Positions 6,909-12,926 of a stretch of DNA of 12,926 nt are shown piece after piece. The DNA is from an uncultured Duganella sp. (GTDB lineage Bacteria > Pseudomonadota > Gammaproteobacteria > Burkholderiales > Burkholderiaceae): contig CAMLRG010000153.1 in NCBI GenBank assembly GCA_946482335.1, forward strand, positions 1 to 12,926. The letters run 5' to 3'. The first letter of the stretch is position 1, and every line of letters starts with the position of its first letter. Under the pieces are notes generated by a model. That model searched no databases. It was given only the letters and a program-made list of their open reading frames with translations, and was not told the DNA's origin. A program made the translations under genes and the position numbers.

Positions 6909-7481
6909 TCAGGTCACGATCACCCGTGAGTGGGCGTGCTGCACCTCGCGGTGATCGGCCGCGTCGCACGTGCCGAAGCTGGCCATGGGGTAGGCGCAGA
7001 ACAGGGGGAACGATTCGCGCTGGCACAGCTGCGTCCACATATGCTCCAGGCGCATGGTGGCGCGGTACAAGCCGTCCTCCCACAGCAGGGCGACCATTTC
7101 GCCGAAGGCACGCACCGACGGGCGCGTTTCGCGCGCCTTGGCCAGCAGTTCCCCCACCATCGCCTGGAAACGCGCTTCCGCCGGCCAGCCGTCGAACATG
7201 AAGCGCGCCAGGCAGGCACGCGCGTCGCGCACGATGTACTGCCCGCGCGAGCTTGCGGCCGCGACGTTGACACCGTTGCGTTCTATGCGTTCGGCGAGCG
7301 CCGCCCGGTGTTCGGGCGTGGCGATGACGATGATGGCATCGTTCTGGCGGAAGCCTGCCATGACGAACGCTTCCAGCATGTCGAGGAAGGATTCTTCACT
7401 TTCATACATTTGCACACTGTGGTCGCAGCGTGAAGTGTGCTGCCAGAATTCCTCGATCGCTGCCTGCTGCGTTACCTGCAT
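6909..7481 (-). CDS. Stand-alone MEDS-domain (DcmR-type sensory) protein
   Basis: A 190-residue soluble protein made almost entirely of one MEDS domain. It opens with HSVQMYESEESFLDMLEAFV (H21, Y26), continues with a Rossmann-like strand DAIIVIATPEH, then RFMFDGWP, and ends with the family block FGEMVALLWEDGLYRATMRLE. MEDS domains are known as ligand- or signal-sensing modules in DcmR-like regulators and in histidine kinases or anti-sigma systems. Here no DNA-binding, kinase or other output domain is attached, so it probably acts through a partner. The ATG at 7481 is preceded at 8 bases by AAGGAG (7495-7490 on the minus strand); a GTG three codons upstream overlaps that site and is rejected. 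The ligand is unknown. Confidence 0.75.
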   Translation of the reverse strand: MQVTQQAAIEEFWQHTSRCDHSVQMYESEESFLDMLEAFVMAGFRQNDAIIVIATPEHRAALAERIERNGVNVAAASSRGQYIVRDARACLARFMFDGWPAEARFQAMVGELLAKARETRPSVRAFGEMVALLWEDGLYRATMRLEHMWTQLCQRESFPLFCAYPMASFGTCDAADHREVQHAHSRVIVT

Positions 7482-7547
7482 CGCCTTCACTCCTTAAAAA
7501 GATGAGCAAGGGTAGCAGATTGGAATGGACAAAAGATGCACGCATTG

Positions 7548-7850
7548 TCACGTGTGCAGGTGGACCGCCAGCCAGAGGGCGCCGTCCGATACCTGAAGCA
7601 CCGTGTGCGGGGTGCGCGACGGCAGGAACAGGTAATCCCCCGCCCGCAACGGCAGCTCGCGCCCCGCCACATCCAGCCGCGCCTCCCCCTGCAGCAGCAC
7701 CACCCATTCGTCCTGCTCCTGCACATACTCCTGCGACGCGATCCTGGACGTGCTGACGATGCGCTCGATCACCAGGCCCCGGTGCGACAGCAAGGTGTCA
7801 AAGCGCTCGCCCGTCGCCGGCGGCAGTGCATCCTCGTACAGATTTCCCAT
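7548..7850 (-). CDS. Small cupin-domain protein
   Basis: A 100-residue single-domain cupin. Motif 1 lies at about residues 41-61 (EYVQEQDEWVVLLQG) but lacks the usual His-x-His pair. Motif 2, GDYLFLPSRTPHTV (71-84), keeps the Gly, Pro and His82. Metal binding is therefore uncertain, and the function is unknown. I chose the second Met (7850) because the AGGG stretch lies at proper distance from it; the first ATG (7856) is only about 2 bases from that site. The 5' end overlaps the 3' end of the apbE/nosX gene by 53 bases in another frame, so it is probably expressed as part of the nos operon. Confidence 0.72.
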   Translation of the reverse strand: MGNLYEDALPPATGERFDTLLSHRGLVIERIVSTSRIASQEYVQEQDEWVVLLQGEARLDVAGRELPLRAGDYLFLPSRTPHTVLQVSDGALWLAVHLHT

Positions 7851-8865
7851 TTCCATTTCCCTGTCCGGTACGCGCCATCATGGCCGGCGTAGCATACACC
7901 TTGCCCTGCGCATCGATCAGCATAGCCTCTTTCAGGCCAAGGCGCTGCGCCATGGCGCACCAGCCCTCTGGGCCGACCACGAACAAGGGTTTGGAATTGC
8001 CGTCCGAACGCAGGCCGGCATCGGGGCCGCCGGAGGTGATGATGGTGACCGACGCCACCAGGTCGACCGTCTGCCCGGTGCGGCCATCGATGATGTGGGC
8101 GTGCCGTTTGCCATCCTTCATGAAATAGCGTTCATAGTCGCCGCTGGTGCCGATCGCCTCGTTGTCATGCAAGGCGACGCGCGCCACCGCCTGCGGGCCC
8201 CGCGGATCGCGGATGCCGACGGTCCACGGCCGCGCCCCCGGCCGGCCGATGGCGATCATATTGCCGCCCACGTTCACCAGCGCCGCCTTGACGCGCGCCT
8301 GGCGCAGGATGTGGGCGGCGCGGTCCAGCGCGTACCCCTTGGCATAACCGCCCAGGTCCAGCATCACGCTGCGGTTGCTGCTGGTGATGCGCGTGCCGTC
8401 GAAGTGCAGGTCGGCCATGCGCGGCCTGGCCCGCACCAGCTGCGCGATCTGCGCCGGCGGCGGCCCGCCCGCCGTGATGTCGTTTTTCTGGAAACCCCAC
8501 AGCCGGACCAGGCGTCCGATCGCGGGGTTGAAGGTGTCGCCCGAGCGCGCCGACAGCGCCGCCGCGGAACGCAGCAGGAATACCATCTCCTGGTCGGCCT
8601 CGAACGGCTGGCCGCGCGCAATGGCATCGTTGAGCGCCGTCAGCTGGCTAGGCTGCCAGGCGTGGTACTTGTGGTGCAGGCGGTCGAATTCGCGCAGCAC
8701 GGCCGCCGCCTGCGCCCGCGCGGCCGCCTCGGAAGGCCCGTAGATGCTGACTTCCACCTGCGTCCCGAACACATGGCCCTGGACGCGGTGCACCGCGTCC
8801 TTGCTACCGCACGCCGCCAGGACCGGCAGCAGCGCGGCGCAGGCCAACAGCCGCCGGCGCCGCAT
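7798..8865 (-). CDS. nosX: FAD:protein FMN transferase lipoprotein, ApbE family (NosX)
   Basis: A 355-residue protein. The family attaches FMN covalently to a Thr of periplasmic flavoproteins using FAD; in nos operons the target is NosR. The N-terminus is a lipoprotein signal (RRRR, then LAAC with C19). Family motifs are SGDTFNPAIGRLVRLWGF (108-125), MLDLGGYAKGYALDRA (168-183), NVGGN (198-202), TSGDYERYF (240-248) and HIIDGRTG (257-264). The C-terminal magnesium region reads RSDGNSKPLF (286-295): D288 is kept, but Lys stands where Thr is common in the family. The last 25 residues look unrelated to the family and coincide with the overlap with the cupin gene. The ATG lies 2 bases after the cytochrome stop with no strong ribosome binding site. 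The nosX symbol rests on the operon context. Confidence 0.88.
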   Translation of the reverse strand: MRRRRLLACAALLPVLAACGSKDAVHRVQGHVFGTQVEVSIYGPSEAAARAQAAAVLREFDRLHHKYHAWQPSQLTALNDAIARGQPFEADQEMVFLLRSAAALSARSGDTFNPAIGRLVRLWGFQKNDITAGGPPPAQIAQLVRARPRMADLHFDGTRITSSNRSVMLDLGGYAKGYALDRAAHILRQARVKAALVNVGGNMIAIGRPGARPWTVGIRDPRGPQAVARVALHDNEAIGTSGDYERYFMKDGKRHAHIIDGRTGQTVDLVASVTIITSGGPDAGLRSDGNSKPLFVVGPEGWCAMAQRLGLKEAMLIDAQGKVYATPAMMARTGQGNGNGKSVRGCTAAGDGRAL

Positions 8866-8867
8866 GG

Positions 8868-9191
8868 TCAGGTCTTGATCATGAAGTCGATGGCGGCCTT
8901 CACCTCATCGTCCTTCAAGCCCGGGTTGCCGCCCTTGGGCGGCATCATCTTGAAGCCGTTCAAGCCGTGCGCATACAGCATTTCCTTGCCCTGCTTGACG
9001 CGCGGCGCCCAGGCGGCCTTGTCGCCCGCCTTGGGGGCCCCCAGCACGCCGGCGGCGTGGCAGGACGCGCAGTTGGCGGCATAAACCTTCTCGCCGTTCA
9101 CGCCACCTTTCGCAGCAGGCGCGGCGGCCATGGCGGCCGGCGCCAGGATGGCGGCGGCGATGGCGATACTGAACTTAGTGGATGCTTTCAT
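8868..9191 (-). CDS. Periplasmic monohaem cytochrome c (c5-like)
   Basis: A 107-residue precursor with a signal peptide cleaved after AMA22. The single haem site is CASCH (41-45), and the axial Met is M83 in KMMPPKGGNPGL, which together with DDEVKAAIDFM is the cytochrome c5 pattern. It should shuttle electrons in the periplasm. Its place between nosL and nosX suggests a role as electron donor to N2O reductase or to NosR; this is inference. The start was chosen at 9191 because AGAGGAAG precedes it at proper spacing and a signal peptide begins there; longer upstream extension has no such features. It overlaps the nosL 3' end by 17 bases. Confidence 0.9.
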   Translation of the reverse strand: MKASTKFSIAIAAAILAPAAMAAAPAAKGGVNGEKVYAANCASCHAAGVLGAPKAGDKAAWAPRVKQGKEMLYAHGLNGFKMMPPKGGNPGLKDDEVKAAIDFMIKT

Positions 9192-9705
9192 GCTTGTCTT
9201 CCTCTTGGTTGGTGGGTGAAACCTTGTCTGCGGCCGGCTGCAGCGCGGCCGCCTGGAGCTGGCCGTAAGCGAGCACACGGCCGCCTTCGCGCGCGGCGAA
9301 GGATTGCGCATCTTCCTGGCGGGCGAAAGTGGCGACGGTCGACCCCATCGCGCCCTGCGCGCGGCTGCCCGTCACATAGAACGCATGGCGCGCGTCGATC
9401 CAATGGCCGCGCGGCTTATGCCAGTCGGCCTTGCCCATGTCCTGCACGTACGCGGCGCCGATGCGATGCCGGCCATCCCCGCTGGACAGGACTTCGAGCA
9501 GTTCGCCCAGGCTGCAGAAATAGTCGATATGGCCGCCTTTGAACACGATCTGCGCTTTCGGCCCGGGATAGTCGTGCAGGCTCATGCCGTCCAGTGCGCA
9601 GACGGCATCGTCGGGCGGATCGGCCGCGGCCAGCGGTTGCCCGGCCTCGCCGCAGGCGGCCAGCATCAGCAGCGCCGCCAGGGCGGCTGTGCGCGTCCAT
9701 GTCAT
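9175..9705 (-). CDS. nosL: NosL copper-chaperone lipoprotein
   Basis: A 176-residue lipoprotein with lipobox LAAC (C18), predicted to sit in the outer or periplasmic-facing membrane and deliver Cu(I) to the NosDFY complex for the copper-sulfur centre of N2O reductase. The metal-binding motif is CALDGM (36-41), corresponding to the CxxCGM of many NosL proteins but with Asp in place of the second Cys. Later family features are GPKAQIVFKGG and YFCS (C64). The ATG at 9705 is preceded by GGAGG and overlaps the nosY stop by 4 bases (ATGA). Identification rests on sequence pattern plus position after nosY. Confidence 0.9.
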   Translation of the reverse strand: MTWTRTAALAALLMLAACGEAGQPLAAADPPDDAVCALDGMSLHDYPGPKAQIVFKGGHIDYFCSLGELLEVLSSGDGRHRIGAAYVQDMGKADWHKPRGHWIDARHAFYVTGSRAQGAMGSTVATFARQEDAQSFAAREGGRVLAYGQLQAAALQPAADKVSPTNQEEDKHESIH

Positions 9706-10526
9706 TTGAACCTCCATGCGGCAATGGCGAAGGGAATGGCGATCCAGGCCAGCATGACGCCGGCCAGCAAGGCCGGATCGGTCATGTGCTCCGGCATCAC
9801 CGTGGCCAGGCCGTACAAACCCTGCACCTGGTCGGAACTGAAGATGTTCAGCAGGCGGAACACGTCGGCCGGATTCAGCATCAGCAAGGCGCCGAACATG
9901 CTGCTGTCCAGCGCGCCCTGCGACAGCACCAGCACGCCCATCAGCACCATATCGAACACCAGCACGAACAGGAACCACAGGCCGATGGCCAGGCCGCTGG
10001 CGCGGATGCGGTTGTGCGCCAGGACGGACAGGCAGAGCGACAGGCTGAGGAAGGCCAGTCCGAGCAGGATGGCGCTGCCGGCGAAGCCGAAGAAATGCAG
10101 GGTGTCGCGCACGTCGAGCTGGTCGGACAGCGCCAGCAGTGCGCTGCCGAAGCCCAGCGCGGTGGCGGCGGACAGCGCGCCGGCCAGCCCGGCAAACTTG
10201 CCCAGCAACAGTTCAAAGCGCGTGATCGGCAGCGACAACAGCAATTCCAGCGAGCCGCGTTCGCGCTCGCCGACGATCGCATCGTAGCCGAGCAGCAGGG
10301 CGATCAAGGGCACCAGGTAAGTGACCAGGCTGGACAGGCTGACGATGGTCACGTCGATGCCGCGATAGCCGACGCTGCCCTGCTGCGCCATGCCGAACCA
10401 GGCAATCGCCAGCGCGAACAAGGCGAACACCAGCGCCACCGCCAGCACCCAGCGGTTGCGCAAGCGGTCGCGGAATTCGCGTACGGCGATGGTGCGCGCC
10501 GCCGACCAGTCAAGCCGCGCGCGCAT
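9702..10526 (-). CDS. nosY: NosY, ABC transporter permease
   Basis: A 274-residue polytopic inner membrane protein with about six hydrophobic segments. After a basic cytoplasmic N-terminus (VREFRDRLRNRW) come the first membrane span and a periplasmic loop. The conserved cytoplasmic motif YDAIVGERERGSLELLLSLP, typical of ABC-2/NosY permeases, follows, then further spans to the C-terminus WRFK. It pairs with NosF to form the ABC complex that docks NosD and NosL during copper-site assembly of N2O reductase. The start at 10526 has GGGAGG 5 bases upstream and overlaps the nosF end by 17 bases. Confidence 0.93.
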   Translation of the reverse strand: MRARLDWSAARTIAVREFRDRLRNRWVLAVALVFALFALAIAWFGMAQQGSVGYRGIDVTIVSLSSLVTYLVPLIALLLGYDAIVGERERGSLELLLSLPITRFELLLGKFAGLAGALSAATALGFGSALLALSDQLDVRDTLHFFGFAGSAILLGLAFLSLSLCLSVLAHNRIRASGLAIGLWFLFVLVFDMVLMGVLVLSQGALDSSMFGALLMLNPADVFRLLNIFSSDQVQGLYGLATVMPEHMTDPALLAGVMLAWIAIPFAIAAWRFK

Positions 10527-11430
10527 GGCGGCCTCCCATATCGAAAAACAGGTCTTCCAGCGAAGGTTCGTGGATCGCCAGGTCGTCGATGGCGTCGCCC
10601 AACGCCGACACCAGCTGCAGCATCTGCATTTTCTGCCGAGCATGGCATGGCACCCGGATGCAATCGCGTTCGACTTGGACCTGGTGCCCGCGCAAGGCGG
10701 CGACGATGCGGCCGGTGCCGCCGGCCCGCGCCACCAGCCGGATCTCGGCCGGCATCGCGGCGCCGCTACGCAGCTGCGCCAGCGTGCCCTGGGCCGCGAT
10801 CCGCCCGCCACTCAGGATGACCAGTTCGTCCACGCGTTCCTGGATCTCGGCCAGGATGTGGGAAGTGATGACGATGGTCGCGCCTTCGCCGCGCAGCTGG
10901 TGCAGGATGCGGTAGAAGTCGTGGATGCCGTCGGGATCGAGGCCGTTGGTCGGTTCGTCCAGGAACACCAGGTCCGGCGCGCCCAGCAGCAGTTGCGCAA
11001 ACCCCAGCCGCTGGCGCATGCCCTTGGAATAGGTGGCGACGCGCCGGCCGGCCGCGGCGGACAGCCCGACGCGCTCCAGCACGTTGCCGCAGGCGCTGCG
11101 CGCGACCTTTTTCAGGTCGGCGAACAGGTGCATCAATTCCATCCCGCTCAAGTTGTCGTAGGCGACGAAACTCTCCGGCAGGTAGCCGACACGGCGCCGC
11201 ACGTCGCGGAACGCAGCGTCGCCGGTCCGCACGCCGCAGATGCGGACTTCGCCGGCCGTTGGTTCGAGCAGCCCGAGCATCATCTTGAACAGGGTGCTCT
11301 TGCCTGCGCCGTTATGCCCGATCAGGCCCACCATGCGGCCGCGTCCAACCGACAGGTCGACGCCGTCGACCGCCTGCACGGCCCCAAAGCGCTTGCCCAC
11401 GGCGCGCAACTCAATCAGCTTGTCGTCCAT
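10510..11430 (-). CDS. nosF: NosF, ABC transporter ATP-binding protein
   Basis: A 306-residue cytoplasmic ATPase. Walker A is GHNGAGKST (38-46), the Q-loop position carries Glu (LPE, 84-86) as often in this family, the signature is YSKGMRQRL (134-142), Walker B is LVFLDE (154-159) and the switch His is H191. A C-terminal extension (about 225-306), ending in EPSLEDLFFDMGG, is usual for NosF. It energises NosY for copper/sulfur delivery in N2O reductase maturation. I chose ATG 11430 (MDDKLIEL) because GGAGGA precedes it; an ATG 14 codons upstream would extend further into nosD. It overlaps nosD by 20 bases. Confidence 0.95.
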   Translation of the reverse strand: MDDKLIELRAVGKRFGAVQAVDGVDLSVGRGRMVGLIGHNGAGKSTLFKMMLGLLEPTAGEVRICGVRTGDAAFRDVRRRVGYLPESFVAYDNLSGMELMHLFADLKKVARSACGNVLERVGLSAAAGRRVATYSKGMRQRLGFAQLLLGAPDLVFLDEPTNGLDPDGIHDFYRILHQLRGEGATIVITSHILAEIQERVDELVILSGGRIAAQGTLAQLRSGAAMPAEIRLVARAGGTGRIVAALRGHQVQVERDCIRVPCHARQKMQMLQLVSALGDAIDDLAIHEPSLEDLFFDMGGRHARAA

Positions 11431-12724
11431 GCCATTTCCTCCATTCGGTATTCCAGGGCCGCATGCGCGCATGCCGGTCCACCACGCTCGGCGCCCGCAG
11501 CAGCGGGAATTGCCGCGAGACGAAGCGCAGCGTCTGTACGGCGGGACTGCTCAAGAGAAGCTTGAGCAGCGGGTATTGCCAGTGCAGGCGGTCGACCACG
11601 TCGTTGGCCTGGTACAGCACGTCGCCGTTGCCGTCGTTGTCCTGGTCCCAGCCGCTGTAATTGCTCCAGTAGTTGCCCTGGCTGCGCCCCCACTCGACAT
11701 CCCTGGCGGCGACGAACCTGACCTGCTCGGCGTTGTGGATAAAGTCGTTGCCATCCACCGCGTTATTGCTCGAACCCGCCGTCAGGTGGACCCCGGTGCG
11801 GTTGCCGATCACCAGGTTGCCGCGCAAGGTGTTGAATTCCGCGTCGTAGACGAAGAAACCGCGCCCGTTGCCGGCCACGATATTGTTCTCGATCAGCGAA
11901 TCCTGGATGGTGCGCAGCATGATGCCGTGGTCCTCATTGCCCCAGGCGACGTTGTTGCGCACCGTGAGGTTGCGCACTTCCATCAGCGCCAGGCCGCCGC
12001 GGCTCTGGCGCACGGTGTTGCCTTCCCAGGTGCTGTCATGGGTGTTCATGTAATGCGTGCCATAGCGCACGTGGTGCACCTCGTTGTCGCGGAAGGTGGC
12101 GCGGCGCGAATAGTCGACGTAGATGCCGTCGCGCACGTAGCTGATGGTGTTGCCGATGACCTGGGTGTCGTCGGCGTTGTAGACCTGGATGCCGTTGCCG
12201 CGCATTTGCGACATCAGGTCGCGCCGTCCGGTCACCAGGTTGCCCTGCAGGACGGCATCGCGCGTCCGCTCCAGCCAGATGCCGAACAGGTTGGTCACCA
12301 GGTCGCAACCGGCGATCACGATGCGGTCGGAACCCGGCATGACGTAGATGCCGGCGTTCTGCGCGCCAAGATCGATGCCGCTGTCGCGTACGATCAGGCC
12401 GCGGATCGACACGTCCGGCGACTGGACGCGGATCACGTCGCCCACGTAGCCGGCCGCGATGGTCGGCTTGCCGACGCCTTCCAGGTGCACCGGCTTGTCG
12501 ATGACGATGCGTTCGCGGTAGGTGCCGCCCAGCACGCGCACCGTGCCCCCGGGCCGCACCAGGCGGATGGCGGCGGCGATCGATTCGCCCGGGCGCACCA
12601 GCGCCACAGCGGCGCCACCCGCCGGCAGCTCCGCGGCGCGCGCGGCCAGCGCGGGGGCCGCGCAGGCCAGCACAGTGGCGAACGTTCCGGCCATGACGGC
12701 CGGGCAAACCCTGAACACACTCAT
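11411..12724 (-). CDS. nosD: NosD, periplasmic copper-site assembly protein
   Basis: A 437-residue exported protein. The signal peptide ends near ALA27. Residues about 60-345 form a right-handed parallel beta-helix (CASH/NosD repeats), seen as many N-N-x-V/I turns such as IENNIVAGNGRGFFV. The C-terminal signature GNYWSNYSGWDQDNDGNGDV, then VDRLHWQYPLLKLLLSSPAV, is diagnostic of NosD. It acts with NosF and NosY to receive metal from NosL and load N2O reductase. The ATG lies 4 bases after the nosR stop, with an AAGGAAGG-type ribosome binding site inside nosR. Confidence 0.95.
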   Translation of the reverse strand: MSVFRVCPAVMAGTFATVLACAAPALAARAAELPAGGAAVALVRPGESIAAAIRLVRPGGTVRVLGGTYRERIVIDKPVHLEGVGKPTIAAGYVGDVIRVQSPDVSIRGLIVRDSGIDLGAQNAGIYVMPGSDRIVIAGCDLVTNLFGIWLERTRDAVLQGNLVTGRRDLMSQMRGNGIQVYNADDTQVIGNTISYVRDGIYVDYSRRATFRDNEVHHVRYGTHYMNTHDSTWEGNTVRQSRGGLALMEVRNLTVRNNVAWGNEDHGIMLRTIQDSLIENNIVAGNGRGFFVYDAEFNTLRGNLVIGNRTGVHLTAGSSNNAVDGNDFIHNAEQVRFVAARDVEWGRSQGNYWSNYSGWDQDNDGNGDVLYQANDVVDRLHWQYPLLKLLLSSPAVQTLRFVSRQFPLLRAPSVVDRHARMRPWNTEWRKWHGRQAD

Positions 12725-12728
12725 GGCC

Positions 12729-12926
12729 TTACCCTGCCTTCCTTTTCAATTCGCTGCGCACGGCCTCGAGCGGGATGAAGTAGCCGCGCTCGTTGATCGG
12801 CGTCAGCGGCTGGCCGGCTTTCTCTCTCGACTTGCGCTCCTTGGCTAGCGGCGGGCAAGCGTGGTCGTCGTAGTACATCACCATGCAGTCCAGGCAAAGC
12901 AGGCATTCCTTCTGGTCGATGCGGCC
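12729..12926 (-). CDS. nosR: NosR, 3' end only (C-terminal 65 residues)
   Basis: The reading frame enters from the window edge (12926) and ends at TAA (12729-12731). The visible part is RIDQKECLLCLDCMVMYYDD, then HACPPLAKERKSREKAG, ending SELKRKAG. The C-x2-C-x2-C plus later C-P arrangement is the end of the ferredoxin-type iron-sulfur region of NosR, the membrane flavoprotein that supplies electrons for N2O reduction and is needed for nosZ expression. It directly precedes nosD with only 4 bases between. The FMN-binding and membrane domains lie outside the window. Confidence 0.93.
   Translation of the reverse strand, partial: GRIDQKECLLCLDCMVMYYDDHACPPLAKERKSREKAGQPLTPINERGYFIPLEAVRSELKRKAG

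Noticed and set aside
7482..7490. GTG start three codons upstream for the MEDS protein
   Set aside because: The GTG overlaps the AAGGAG ribosome binding site itself; the ATG at 7481 has proper spacing.
9192..9311. 40-codon N-terminal extension of the cytochrome c
   Set aside because: It lies wholly within nosL, is Arg/Pro/Ser-rich, and would bury the signal peptide; the internal ATG has a good ribosome binding site.
11240..12778. 512-codon plus-strand frame opposite nosD and nosF
   Set aside because: NosD and NosF on the minus strand carry diagnostic motifs; the plus-strand translation is compositionally biased and unlike any family I know.
12522..12926. Plus or minus frames near the window end other than nosR
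   Set aside because: The minus-strand frame open to the edge reads as the NosR C-terminus with its Cys cluster; the alternative frames are shadows.
1..12926. Search for CRISPR arrays, insertion sequences, tRNA/rRNA genes, attachment sites
   Set aside because: No regularly spaced repeats, transposase motifs, terminal inverted repeats or RNA-gene signatures were seen by eye.

Overview
The window is a GC-rich, gene-dense stretch that most resembles a betaproteobacterium of the Oxalobacteraceae (Massilia/Duganella type). This placement is an inference from base composition, from the style of the nitrous-oxide (nos) genes and from the overall gene content; no rRNA or tRNA is present to confirm it. 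There are no mobile elements, CRISPR arrays or RNA genes that I can support. Gene-free gaps are all shorter than about 120 bases.

Layout. (1) Bases 1-2139, plus strand: a compact three-gene unit encoding a 69-residue helix-turn-helix protein, a stand-alone double Clp-N repeat protein, and a short FAD-dependent GMC-type oxidoreductase with a four-cysteine cluster. It is preceded by a near-consensus sigma-70 promoter whose predicted start coincides with the ATG, and by two copies of one inverted repeat over the -35 and -10. (2) Bases 2140-4382, plus strand: a spacer with repeated GTAGTC palindromes, then a complete secreted cyclodextrin glucanotransferase (CGTase) of the Bacillus/Paenibacillus five-domain type. 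(3) Bases 4384-6826, minus strand: an exported NHL-repeat beta-propeller protein and, overlapping it upstream, a small YbaN/DUF454 membrane protein. The NHL gene is convergent with the CGTase gene, one base apart, and a perfect hairpin spans both stop codons. (4) Bases 6909-7850, minus strand: a stand-alone MEDS-domain sensor-like protein and a small cupin. (5) Bases 7798-12926, minus strand: the distal part of a nitrous oxide reductase maturation operon, nosR(3' end)-nosD-nosF-nosY-nosL-cytochrome c-nosX(apbE), with almost every junction overlapping.

How the genes work together. The nos block supplies what is needed to mature and power N2O reductase: NosR (flavo-iron-sulfur membrane protein), NosD/F/Y (ABC complex with periplasmic NosD for copper-site assembly), NosL (outer-membrane-type copper lipoprotein), a monohaem c-type cytochrome as a plausible electron carrier, and NosX (FMN transferase that flavinylates NosR). 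nosZ itself is not between nosR and nosD, so it must lie upstream of the window or elsewhere. The CGTase converts starch outside the cytoplasm to cyclodextrins; no cyclodextrin importer or cyclodextrinase is visible here. The first operon (HTH, Clp-N, GMC oxidoreductase) has no assigned pathway and is the least explained part of the window.
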